Part shown: positions 1-5,760 of the stretch, piece after piece
Numbering within the stretch: position 1 is the first letter of the stretch
Layout of the letters: every line of letters begins with the position of its first letter
Assembly: GCA_035575035.1 (NCBI GenBank)
Contig: DATLYH010000032.1
Span: 1 to 6,988, forward strand
Source: DATLYH01 sp035575035
GTDB taxonomy: Bacteria > Planctomycetota > Planctomycetia > Gemmatales > Gemmataceae
Reading direction: 5' to 3'
DNA length: 6,988 bases
The notes under the pieces: model-generated
Database searches by the model: none
What the model saw: the letters and a program-made list of their open reading frames with translations, nothing else
What the model was told of the DNA's origin: nothing
Program-made: the position numbers and the translations under genes

Positions 1-141
1 GCCAAGGACGCGGACGTGACCGTGGTGCTCTACACCAAGGGAGTGGTGAAGGCCAATCACGCCTTCAAGAAGGGCGAGTTGAAGGACAAGGACATTGACC
101 GCATCGTGGCCGACCTGTCCAAGATCCTGCCCGAAAAGTAG
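1..141 (+). CDS. C-terminal end of a probable thioredoxin-fold protein (partial)
   Basis: An open frame enters from the left edge and ends at TAG 139-141, giving the last 46 residues. It begins AKDADVTVVLYTKGVVKANH and ends in KILPEK. A hydrophobic strand (VTVVLY) followed by a turn, a short lysine-rich segment and a final amphipathic helix (DIDRIVADLSKIL) resembles the last strand and helix of a thioredoxin fold, as in planctomycete secreted thioredoxin-like proteins. The catalytic CxxC region would lie upstream and cannot be seen, so redox activity is unproven. Codons are mostly G/C-ending, as in the arg genes. A strong hairpin about 40 nt after the stop suggests that the transcript ends here. 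The reading frame is fairly secure; the family call is an inference from memory. Confidence 0.6.
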   Translation, partial: AKDADVTVVLYTKGVVKANHAFKKGELKDKDIDRIVADLSKILPEK

Positions 142-182
142 TCAGCCGATGCACGCTACGCCTGGTTGAACCAGGGATCGCT

Positions 183-223
183 GCGGACGCCGTCCTGGAC
201 CCTTGGCTTGGGACGGCGTCCGC
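183..223 (+). terminator. Terminator-like hairpin after the first gene
   Basis: A perfect 13-bp GC-rich inverted repeat (183-195 with 211-223) encloses a 15-nt loop and is followed by CTTTGGGG. The T run is only three bases, so this is a weak intrinsic terminator or an RNA 3'-end stabiliser. A smaller hairpin (161-166 with 170-175, loop TGA) lies just before it. Its position 42 nt after the stop codon of the first gene fits transcription termination. Confidence 0.55.
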
Positions 224-511
224 CTTTGGGGCCGCTGGCATGCGCCCGTCACGGGCAGCCGTCGGGCGACAGGCCGGTCAGAGGAAGGGCTGGACACTTC
301 GACACCCCATCGCGATAAAGTATGCCCTGTTGAGAAAGAGGCTGTTGCGTGTTCTTCGCATTTCACGCCGGTTCAACCCGGCAACTCGCCGCGGCGGGCA
401 TCTATCCGCTCCTTCCCTCCATGCCCGTTGACCCGGGCTTCACCTGAAGTAGCCGCTGATTCCGACGGCATGCCCGTTCTCTTGTTCCGTTGTGCTCCTC
501 ATCGTCACACC
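224..511. other. Gene-poor stretch, no gene recognised
   Basis: I see no convincing gene here. Open frames on both strands lack an SD site and have arginine/proline-rich translations typical of unselected GC-rich DNA. The only structure is minor, such as a 5-bp hairpin at 244-256. No clear promoter for the downstream tRNA was found; the AT-richer segment at 311-325 (GATAAAGTATG) could act as a -10 region but has no good -35 partner. Confidence 0.4.
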
Positions 512-540
512 GCCGCTTTGGCGTTTTCGGCCAAAGCGGC
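512..540. other. Strong hairpin just upstream of the tRNA gene
   Basis: Bases 512-522 pair perfectly with 530-540 (11 bp, GC-rich), leaving a 7-nt loop GTTTTCG. No T run follows on either strand, so it is not a standard intrinsic terminator. It ends 22 nt before the tRNA 5' end, so it could be part of the tRNA precursor leader or a processing signal. This is direct sequence observation; the role is unknown. Confidence 0.5.
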
Positions 541-562
541 CTGCCGCTGAACCGGTTATTCA

Positions 563-660
563 AGGCCGGTAGAGGGGGTCGGCGCCCCCCACGGGCTGCA
601 AACCCGCTTGAGGGTGTGGTAAAGACGCATCCTGCTCGGTTCGACTCCGAGGCCGGCCTG
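563..660 (+). tRNA. selC: tRNA-Sec-like gene with GCA (Cys) anticodon
   Basis: The 98-nt sequence folds as a bacterial tRNA-Sec. The 8-bp acceptor stem is 563-570 with 652-659 (last pair T-G). The D stem is 6 bp (574-579 with 584-589) with 4-nt loop CGGC. The anticodon stem is 591-595 with 603-607 (outer A-C mismatch), and its loop CTGCAAA gives anticodon GCA at 598-600. The variable arm has an 8-bp stem (611-618 with 626-633). The T stem is 635-639 with 647-651 and has the canonical loop TTCGACT. The discriminator is G660, and CCA is not encoded. The 8+5 acceptor-T branch, short-looped 6-bp D arm, very long extra arm and G73 are tRNA-Sec traits, recognised by SerRS, SelA and SelB. The anticodon should be TCA for UGA decoding, but GCA reads UGC/UGU. 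tRNA-Sec species with a Cys anticodon have been described (Aeromonas salmonicida). A 7-bp acceptor reading with T73, as a class II tRNA-Cys, is the alternative. No sel genes lie in the window. Confidence 0.72.
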
Positions 661-688
661 GTTTCACCCATTCGTCAGGGAGGACAAA

Positions 689-817
689 ATGCCCCTTACT
701 CGCTGGTTACCAAGAAGGACGATGCTGACCGTTGCCACGCTGATTGCCCTGAAACACCTGGCACCCAGAACACACGGGTGGCTCGGCGGTATCTGGACCG
801 GCTGCAAGGCTCCCTGA
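689..817 (+). CDS. Small hypothetical protein, 42 aa
   Basis: The ORF runs from ATG at 689 to TGA at 815. It is preceded by GGGAGGAC at about 679-685, the same SD type that precedes the other small genes in the window, which is the main reason to list it. The product begins MPLTRWLPRRTMLTVATLIA and ends TGCKAP. It has basic residues followed by a short hydrophobic stretch (about residues 12-21), loosely like a signal or membrane segment, but too short to be sure. It starts 28 nt after the tRNA-like gene, so the two may share a transcript. The frame stays open beyond the TGA to TAA at 911-913, adding 31 codons. I recognise no family. It may be a chance ORF. Confidence 0.3.
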   Translation: MPLTRWLPRRTMLTVATLIALKHLAPRTHGWLGGIWTGCKAP

Positions 818-957
818 CGAGTCAACCTTCGCCGCCCCAAACAGTGCAGAGACAATCGCCATGAATCGCTGCGAGAAGCAGGGCGAATGGAAATAACGCC
901 GGCCCCTCGATAACGGCTAAGGGCTGCCGCCTCCTGCCGAGGGCGCTCCGGAAACGC

Positions 958-999
958 CGCCGCCACCCCATCTCCCGGTGGGAAGAAAGGGTGGCGGCG
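958..999. terminator. Bidirectional terminator-like hairpin between convergent units
   Basis: Bases 958-968 pair perfectly with 989-999 (11 bp, GC-rich), and the loop itself holds a small nested pairing (973-976 with 980-983). On the plus strand it is followed by TAATTTCGG, on the minus strand by TTTCC. It lies 36 nt past the stop of the minus-strand gene at 1036-1356 and after the plus-strand tRNA and small ORF, so it probably ends transcripts from both sides. Confidence 0.55.
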
Positions 1000-1035
1000 T
1001 AATTTCGGCAAGCCAACGCGTTGGGAAGCACAGGA

Positions 1036-1356
1036 CTACTTGCCGTAGTCCACCTTGTTTACCTTGATGAACTTCTTGCCCTCCTTTTCCGAGACGGTGC
1101 CGGTCACCGTTCCTTCCTTCCCCTCCTTGCAAATGGGGCCGTGGTACTTCTTGTGGGCATCGGCGTCAAATTGATAGATGACGTCCTTCCCCCCTTCCTT
1201 GACCACGATGACGGTCGTGCACTTGTCGGCCTTGTTCAGGTCGCACTTCAGACAGGTGACCTTCCCCTTGAGCGTGGCCTCCTTCTCCTGGGCGTACACG
1301 GTCGCCACCATGGCGAAGACCAGCAGCGCTACCATCACCCACCATGTCTTGCGCAT
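1036..1356 (-). CDS. Small secreted Cys/His-containing protein (DUF6370-like)
   Basis: The product is 106 aa. The start at 1356 is chosen because the minus strand has GGGGAGGAC 7 nt before it; an in-frame ATG at 1398 lacks an SD site and would bury the signal peptide. Residues 1-22 are a classic signal peptide (MRKTWW, hydrophobic core, then VYA before Gln23). The mature part is lysine-rich and has C35-L-K-C38, C46, H68, H72 and C76, which could form a metal site or disulfides. It ends in a beta-rich GTVTGTVSEKEGKKFIKV segment. Overall it resembles a family of small planctomycete exported proteins that I recall as DUF6370; the number is from memory. The function is unknown. It is convergent with the tRNA side and divergent from argB, so it is likely monocistronic. 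Confidence 0.85.
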   Translation of the reverse strand: MRKTWWVMVALLVFAMVATVYAQEKEATLKGKVTCLKCDLNKADKCTTVIVVKEGGKDVIYQFDADAHKKYHGPICKEGKEGTVTGTVSEKEGKKFIKVNKVDYGK

Positions 1357-1396
1357 CGGATGTCCTCCCCTTGAAAGGGCCCTAACCGGATCGCGC

Positions 1397-1412
1397 ATGG
1401 CCGCCCGGCCAT
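1397..1412. promoter_or_regulatory. Palindrome in the leader of the 1036-1356 gene
   Basis: A 7-bp perfect inverted repeat (1397-1403 with 1406-1412) has a 2-bp centre. It lies 41-56 nt upstream of the minus-strand start, in the probable 5' leader. A 2-nt spacer suits a DNA-binding site better than an RNA hairpin. It could be an operator, but chance is possible in DNA this GC-rich. Confidence 0.3.
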
Positions 1413-1506
1413 ACGAACTATGTCCTCCAGGGGTAGTATCTTAGCACCCCTTCAAGAGATGGCCAGCAAAACTCTGGGCCGCGCTGGCGGCGCCTGGGCC
1501 GGGCCA

Positions 1507-1534
1507 TTGACTCTGCCCTGGTCGCATCTACAAT
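1507..1534 (+). promoter_or_regulatory. Sigma70-type promoter for the arg cluster
   Basis: TTGACT (1507-1512) and TACAAT (1529-1534) are separated by 16 bp, each a close match to the housekeeping -35 and -10 consensus. Transcription would begin near 1541, leaving a leader of about 46 nt before argB. The AT-rich -10 stands out against the GC-rich surroundings. No arginine-repressor operator was recognised nearby. Confidence 0.6.
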
Positions 1535-1586
1535 CACTTTTTGTTCTCCCCGTGACCCGGTCGATGCCGTTCCCCGCAGTAATCCG

Positions 1587-2465
1587 ATGGATGCTGCCAT
1601 CCGCAAGGCCGACGTACTGATCGAGGCGCTCAGCTATATCCGCACCTTCCGCGACCGGCTGACGGTCATCAAGTTGGGCGGCAGCGTCATGGAAGACCCT
1701 GATGGCCTGCGCGCCTTGCTCCAAGACGTGGTCTTCATGGAGACGGTCGGCATGCGGCCGATCCTGGTCCACGGCGGCGGCAAGCCGATCGACCGGGCGA
1801 TGGCGGCTGCGGGGCTGGTGCCGCGCAAGATCCAGGGCCGCCGCTACACCGATGAAGCGACCCTGGCCATCGTCGTCCGCGTCCTCCGCGAGGAGATCAA
1901 CGCCGACATCGTGGCCCAGATCCGCCAGCTCGGCGGCCGGGCCGTCGGCTTGCACACCGGGCCCTTGCAGTGCCTGTTCGGCGAACGGCTGCGGCTCCCC
2001 GGCGAGGACGGCCAACCGATCGACCTGGGCTACGTCGGCCGGGTGACGCGGGTTGATCGGCCGCTGATCGAAGACTTCTGCGCCGCCAGCGTGGTGCCGG
2101 TGATCCCCTCGCTGGCCGTTGACGCGGAGGGCAATTGGCTGAATGTCAACGCCGACACAGCCGCTGCCGCCGTGGCCGCGAACCTCCAGGCGGAGAAGCT
2201 GGTCTTCCTGACCGACACGCCGGGCATCCTGCTGGACCGCTCCGACGAGAACTCCCTGATCAGCAGTCTTGACCCGGCCGGCTGCCGCGACCTGATCGCC
2301 CGCGGCGTCATCGACGAGGGGATGATCCCCAAGATCGAGGCTTGCCTGGACAGCCTGCAAGCCGGCGTCCGCAAGACGCACGTCATCGACGGCCGACTGC
2401 GGCACTCCTTGCTCCTGGAGATCTACACCGACCGCGGCGTGGGGACCGAGATCGCCCTTTCCTGA
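1587..2465 (+). CDS. argB: Acetylglutamate kinase
   Basis: The enzyme phosphorylates N-acetylglutamate with ATP, the second step of arginine biosynthesis, in the cytoplasm. The product is 292 aa, a normal length. The amino acid kinase fold is clear: K29 in VIKLGGS (phosphate binding), HGGGKPID at 62-69 (substrate loop), R86-YTDEATL, NVNADTAAAAVA at 186-197, LTDTPGIL at 208-215, and K249 in GMIPKIEA. The N-terminal helix ADVLIEALSYI is the extension found in hexameric, arginine-inhibited enzymes, and the C-terminal HVIDGRLRHSLLLEI is also typical of them. Feedback inhibition by arginine is therefore likely (inference). Before K249 the usual GG is EG. The start has no SD site; ATG 1587 is chosen because the N-terminal helix begins directly after it. 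It is the first gene of the arg cluster. Confidence 0.96.
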   Translation: MDAAIRKADVLIEALSYIRTFRDRLTVIKLGGSVMEDPDGLRALLQDVVFMETVGMRPILVHGGGKPIDRAMAAAGLVPRKIQGRRYTDEATLAIVVRVLREEINADIVAQIRQLGGRAVGLHTGPLQCLFGERLRLPGEDGQPIDLGYVGRVTRVDRPLIEDFCAASVVPVIPSLAVDAEGNWLNVNADTAAAAVAANLQAEKLVFLTDTPGILLDRSDENSLISSLDPAGCRDLIARGVIDEGMIPKIEACLDSLQAGVRKTHVIDGRLRHSLLLEIYTDRGVGTEIALS

Positions 2466-2467
2466 TC

Positions 2468-2562
2468 GTCATTGGTCATTGGTCATTAGTAAGAGCCAGT
2501 CGAACGTCTTCCTAATGACCAATGACCAATGACTAATGACGAATGACCAATGACCAATGACC
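2468..2562. repeat. Heptamer-repeat inverted element between argB and argD
   Basis: The right side, 2514-2562, is seven exact-length tandem heptamers of AATGACC (units 3 and 4 end in T and G). The left arm, 2468-2489, is the perfect 22-base reverse complement of 2512-2533, with a 22-nt loop between. In RNA this makes a long hairpin in the argB-argD gap. It begins 3 nt after the argB stop codon, and its last unit contains the argD start codon. It may be a mobile or amplifying short repeat of the STRR/MITE type, an RNA stabiliser, or an attenuator; the function is unknown. Confidence 0.9.
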
Positions 2563-3744
2563 AGCGAACAAGTCATCGAGCTGTACCGCCGGCATGTCAT
2601 CGGCAATTACACGCGCTACCCGGTTTGCCTGGTGCGCGGCGAGGGGTCGTGGGTCTGGGACGCCGAAGGGAACCGCTATCTCGACTTTTTCGTCGGCTGG
2701 GGCTGCGACCTGCTCGGTCACTGCCCGCCGCGGGTGGTCGAGGCGGTGCGGCAGCAGGTCGGCCAACTGATCCACGTGCCCAACACCTGGTACACCGAGC
2801 CGCAGGGCCGGCTCGCCCAGGCGCTGAGCGAGCGGACCGGCTGGGGCGGCCAGTGCTTCTTCTGCAACAGCGGCACCGAGGCGGTCGAGGCGGCAATCAA
2901 GCTGGCCCGGTTGAACGGCCGACCGGGACGGTACAAGATCGTCACCATGTTCAACAGCTTCCACGGCCGGACCTACGGCGCCCTCAGCGCCACCGGCCAG
3001 CCGAAGTACCACCAGGGACTGGAGCCGCTCCTGGCCGGCTTCGCCTACGCCCCGTTCGGCGATCTGGACGCGGCCGCCAAGTTGATCGACGCCGAGACCT
3101 GCGCCATCCTGGTCGAGCCAATCCAGGGGGAGGGAGGGATCAACGTGCCGCCGGCCGGCTATCTGGCGGGGTTACGCGAATTGGCCGACCGCCACCACCT
3201 GATGCTGATCTTCGATGAGGTGCAGTCCGGTATGGGCCGCACCGGCCGCTGGTTCGCGCACCAGCACTGGGACGTTCCGCCCGATGCCATGACCCTGGCC
3301 AAGTCGCTGGCCGGCGGCGTCGCCTGCGGCGCGTTGGTGGCCCGGCCGCAGTTCGCTGAGAAACTGGTGCCGGGCACCCATGCGGCCACCTTCGGCGGCA
3401 ACCCGATCGCTTGCACTGCCGCTCTGGCCGCCATCGAGACCATCGAGGCGGATGGCCTGCTGGCGCGGGCCGGGCAGATCGGCGCCCGCTTCCGTGAGCG
3501 CCTCGAAGCGATCCGGCCGCGCTGCCCGCTGATCCAGGACCTTCGCATCATGGGGGCGATGATCGGCATTGAGCTGGCGGTGGAGGGGGCGGCGATTGTC
3601 AACCAATGCTTGCAGCGGCGGCTGCTGATCAACTGCACGCACAGCACGGTCCTCCGCCTACTGCCGGCCCTGACCCTTACCGACCGTGAGCTAGATGAAG
3701 GGTGCAGCATCCTGGAAGAGGTGCTGCTGACATACAAGACATAG
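2557..3744 (+). CDS. argD: Acetylornithine aminotransferase (class III, PLP)
   Basis: It converts N-acetylglutamate semialdehyde to N-acetylornithine using glutamate and PLP; many members also act on succinyl-diaminopimelate. The product is 395 aa, full length for the family. Visible motifs are the N-terminal YPVCLVRGEGSWVWDAEGNRYLDF, N104-SGTEA (phosphate cup), FHGRT 135-139, EPIQGEGG 187-194, D220-EVQSGMGRTG (D220 pairs with the PLP ring), K249 in MTLAKSLAGG (Schiff-base lysine), and TFGGNP 278-283. It is most likely argD from its position between argB and argF; a GABA or ornithine transaminase is less likely. The start at 2557 is the last ATG of a tandem repeat. The previous in-frame ATG (2536) runs into TGA at 2551, so 2557 is the first usable one. 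There is no SD site. Confidence 0.94.
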   Translation: MTSEQVIELYRRHVIGNYTRYPVCLVRGEGSWVWDAEGNRYLDFFVGWGCDLLGHCPPRVVEAVRQQVGQLIHVPNTWYTEPQGRLAQALSERTGWGGQCFFCNSGTEAVEAAIKLARLNGRPGRYKIVTMFNSFHGRTYGALSATGQPKYHQGLEPLLAGFAYAPFGDLDAAAKLIDAETCAILVEPIQGEGGINVPPAGYLAGLRELADRHHLMLIFDEVQSGMGRTGRWFAHQHWDVPPDAMTLAKSLAGGVACGALVARPQFAEKLVPGTHAATFGGNPIACTAALAAIETIEADGLLARAGQIGARFRERLEAIRPRCPLIQDLRIMGAMIGIELAVEGAAIVNQCLQRRLLINCTHSTVLRLLPALTLTDRELDEGCSILEEVLLTYKT

Positions 3745-3821
3745 GGGCCAAGGGCCAGGGGTCAGGGGTCAGGGAAGACCTTACCTGATTCCTGGCCCCT
3801 GACCCCTGACCCCTGACCCCT
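3743..3821. repeat. G/C-rich heptamer-repeat inverted element between argD and argF
   Basis: The left arm (3743-3774) consists of heptamers AGGGGCC, AAGGGCC, AGGGGTC, AGGGGTC and a partial unit. The right arm (3792-3821) carries the complementary CCCTGAC units. The arms pair over about 28 bp with few mismatches around a loop of about 17 nt, giving a very stable hairpin that fills the whole gap. The right arm ends 3 nt before the argF ATG, leaving no room for an SD site. The architecture matches the element at 2468-2562 but the unit differs; both units share the core TGACC. Confidence 0.9.
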
Positions 3822-3824
3822 ACC

Positions 3825-4736
3825 ATGCGGCACTTCCTCACCCTGTTTGACCTGAGCCGCGACGAGTTGATTTACTTATTGGAAGAGACGGCCCGGTTGA
3901 AGGCGGCCCACGGGCGCGGCGAGCGCAAGCCGACCTTGCTGGGCAAGGTGCTGGGGCTGGTCTTCGAGAAGCCGTCGCTGCGGACGCGCGGCAGTTTCGA
4001 GGCGGCGATGGCTCAACTTGGCGGAGCCAGCATCTTCCTCCCCGGCAGTGAAGTCGGCTTCGGCTCGCGCGAGAGCATCCCGGATTTCGCCCGGGCCATG
4101 AGCCAGTACGTCGATGCCGTGGTGCTCCGCACCTTCCGCCACGAGACCGTCGAGGCCTTCGCCGCCTACTCGTGCTGCCCAGTGATCAACGGGCTGTCTG
4201 ACCACGGCCATCCCTGTCAGGCGCTGGCCGATCTGTTCACCTTGCAGGAATTATTCGGTGAGGTGGCGGGGCGGACGGTGGTGTTCGTCGGCGACGGCAA
4301 CAATGTGGCCCGGTCGCTGGCGGTCGGCTGCGGGATGCTCGGCATCCGGTTTGTGCTGTCCGCCCCCGAGGGATACCGTTTCGGTGAGTCGTTCCTGCGG
4401 CTTTACCGGCAACGGCTGCCCCAGGCCGAGTTGGTCGAAGACGGCGACCCGCGCCGGGCCGTGCGGACCGCCGATGTGATTTACACCGATGTCTGGACGA
4501 GCATGGGCCAGGAGGCGGAGCGCGAGGAGCGCCAGGTCCGCTTCGCCGGTTATCAGGTGAACGGCGCCCTGGTGGCGCTGGCGCCGCCGCACGCCCGGGT
4601 GATGCACTGCCTGCCGGCTCACCGGGGCGAGGAAATCACCGACGAGGTCCTCGATGGCCCGCGGAGCGTCGTCTTCCAGCAAGCGGGCAACCGGATGCAT
4701 GCCCAGAAGGCGCTGCTGCAATGGCTGCTGGCCTGA
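3825..4736 (+). CDS. argF: Ornithine carbamoyltransferase
   Basis: It transfers carbamoyl from carbamoyl phosphate to ornithine to give citrulline, in the cytoplasm. The product is 303 aa, typical length. The carbamoyl-phosphate domain has EKPSLRTRGSFE at 48-59 (SLRT where many members have STRT), LRTF-RH at 101-106 and HPCQ at 129-132. The ornithine domain has VFVGDGNNVA at 153-162, DVWTSMGQE at 222-230 (the SMG loop specific to ornithine-using enzymes) and HCLPAHRGEE at 261-270. The SMG loop argues against an acetyl- or succinyl-ornithine transcarbamylase despite the SLRT variant. The start at 3825 directly follows the repeat hairpin; MRHFLTLFDLSRDEL is the expected N terminus. No SD site is visible, so initiation may rely on an unusual mechanism or on coupling. 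rph follows after 12 nt. Confidence 0.95.
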   Translation: MRHFLTLFDLSRDELIYLLEETARLKAAHGRGERKPTLLGKVLGLVFEKPSLRTRGSFEAAMAQLGGASIFLPGSEVGFGSRESIPDFARAMSQYVDAVVLRTFRHETVEAFAAYSCCPVINGLSDHGHPCQALADLFTLQELFGEVAGRTVVFVGDGNNVARSLAVGCGMLGIRFVLSAPEGYRFGESFLRLYRQRLPQAELVEDGDPRRAVRTADVIYTDVWTSMGQEAEREERQVRFAGYQVNGALVALAPPHARVMHCLPAHRGEEITDEVLDGPRSVVFQQAGNRMHAQKALLQWLLA

Positions 4737-4748
4737 TGAGAACCAACC

Positions 4749-5480
4749 ATGCGTCACGACGGCCGACGACCGGACGAACTACGTCCCCTCACCTTCCGCC
4801 GCCGCTATACCCGGCACGCGCCGGGCAGCGTCCTGGTCCGCATGGGGCGGACGATGGTGCTCTGCACGTGCAGCGTCGAGGCGTCGGTACCGCCGTTTCT
4901 GGTCGGCACCGGCAAGGGGTGGCTGACGGCGGAGTACGGCATGCTCCCCGGCAGCACCAGCCCGCGCAAGCCGCGCGACCGCGCCGGCAAGATCGACGGC
5001 CGCAGCGTCGAGATCCAGCGGCTGATCGGCCGTAGCCTCCGCGCCGTCGTGGACCTGCAAATGCTCGGCGAACGCACTCTTTGGATCGACTGCGATGTCC
5101 TCGAAGCCGACGGCGGCACCCGCACCGCCGCTATTAACGGCGCCTACGTCGCCCTGGTCGATGCCCTGACCGCCAGCAAGCAGGTCCTCGGCCCGGTCAA
5201 CACCATCATCCGCGGCAGCGTGGCGGCGGTCAGCGTCGGCCTGCTGAACGACGTCGAGCTACTCGACCTCGATTACGAAGAAGACCGGGACGCCGAGGTA
5301 GACCTCAACCTGGTGATGACCGGCGCCGGCCAGTTCGTCGAGGTCCAGGGCACCGGCGAGGAGGCCACCTTCAGCCGCAGCCAACTTGACCGGCTGCTGA
5401 AGCTGGGCAAACTGGGCATCGACGCCATCACCCAAAAGCAGCGCCAGGCCCTGGGCGCCGCTTGGCCGCTCCCCGAATGA
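4749..5480 (+). CDS. rph: Ribonuclease PH
   Basis: This phosphorolytic 3'-to-5' exoribonuclease trims tRNA 3' ends using inorganic phosphate and acts as a hexameric ring. The product is 243 aa, full length. The conserved N terminus RHDGRRPDELRP is followed by WLTAEYGMLPGST (58-70), GRSVEIQRLIGRSLRAVVD (84-102, with phosphate-contacting arginines), DCDVLEADGGTRTAAINGAYVAL (114-136), LDLDYEEDRDAEVDLN (172-187, the catalytic acidic cluster) and EVQGTGEEATFS (198-209). It lies 12 nt after argF, so it is probably co-transcribed with the arg genes, with a weak GATGAG as the only SD candidate. In many bacteria rph neighbours the NTP pyrophosphatase gene rdgB, but none follows here. The link with arginine genes may be no more than shared transcription. 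Confidence 0.96.
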   Translation: MRHDGRRPDELRPLTFRRRYTRHAPGSVLVRMGRTMVLCTCSVEASVPPFLVGTGKGWLTAEYGMLPGSTSPRKPRDRAGKIDGRSVEIQRLIGRSLRAVVDLQMLGERTLWIDCDVLEADGGTRTAAINGAYVALVDALTASKQVLGPVNTIIRGSVAAVSVGLLNDVELLDLDYEEDRDAEVDLNLVMTGAGQFVEVQGTGEEATFSRSQLDRLLKLGKLGIDAITQKQRQALGAAWPLPE

Positions 5481-5760
5481 CACGGCTGATCTCGGCCGCA
5501 CGCTAGCCGTCCATCTCTGAATCATCCCCAGTTGGGGGCGGCCCTCCCGAGGGCCGCGATGACCCACCGCAGCGGCTGGGATTGCTTGTCCCTGTCATCG
5601 CCAGGAGTACCACGCGGCCAAGGGTGAACACACTGCACGGCTTGGGGTCGTTGCTGTACCCCTGCCCGGCGCCCGCTCCCGCCTCGCAGCCCGGTTGGAA
5701 CGGCAACCGCCTCCTTTTTCGGATAGCTGCAAAAGTGAGGTGATTCCGTCCGTTTTTTTC
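5481..5760. other. Structured intergenic stretch, no gene recognised
   Basis: No convincing gene is seen between the rph stop and the next promoter. It holds a GC-rich hairpin at 5538-5557 (8-bp perfect stem, 4-nt loop), about 60 nt after the rph stop, that may end the arg-rph transcript although no T run follows. An 8-bp inverted repeat pairs 5556-5563 with 5594-5601. Minus-strand open frames here have no SD site and low-complexity translations. A small structured RNA cannot be excluded. Confidence 0.4.

Noticed and set aside
564..659. Ordinary tRNA-Cys
   Set aside because: The long 8-bp variable arm and the 6-bp D stem with a 4-nt loop do not fit a class I tRNA-Cys, and an 8th acceptor pair (563-652 side) with G73 is available. 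Kept as the alternative, not the main call.
490..864. 124-codon open frame on the plus strand
   Set aside because: It runs straight through the folded tRNA-like gene, has no SD site, and its translation is low-complexity Arg/Pro/Ser-rich with no recognisable domain.
861..896. Eleven-residue ORF (MNRCEKQGEWK)
   Set aside because: No SD site and too short to distinguish from chance.
815..913. UGA at 815 as a Sec codon
   Set aside because: The only Sec-like tRNA here has a GCA anticodon and cannot read UGA; the frame after it has no recognisable selenoprotein motif or clear SECIS hairpin.
1452..2405. 317-codon minus-strand frame opposite argB
   Set aside because: It is the antisense shadow of argB; long antisense frames are expected in GC-rich genes, and the translation (Asp/Val/Gln-rich) has no domain.
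2468..2562. Tandem heptamers as a CRISPR array
   Set aside because: The units are contiguous with no unique spacers, the unit is only 7 bp, and no cas genes are present.
3825..4736. Acetyl- or succinyl-ornithine transcarbamylase because of SLRT in place of STRT
   Set aside because: The SMG ornithine-specific loop (TSMGQE) and HCLPAHRG are intact and the gene sits with argB and argD.
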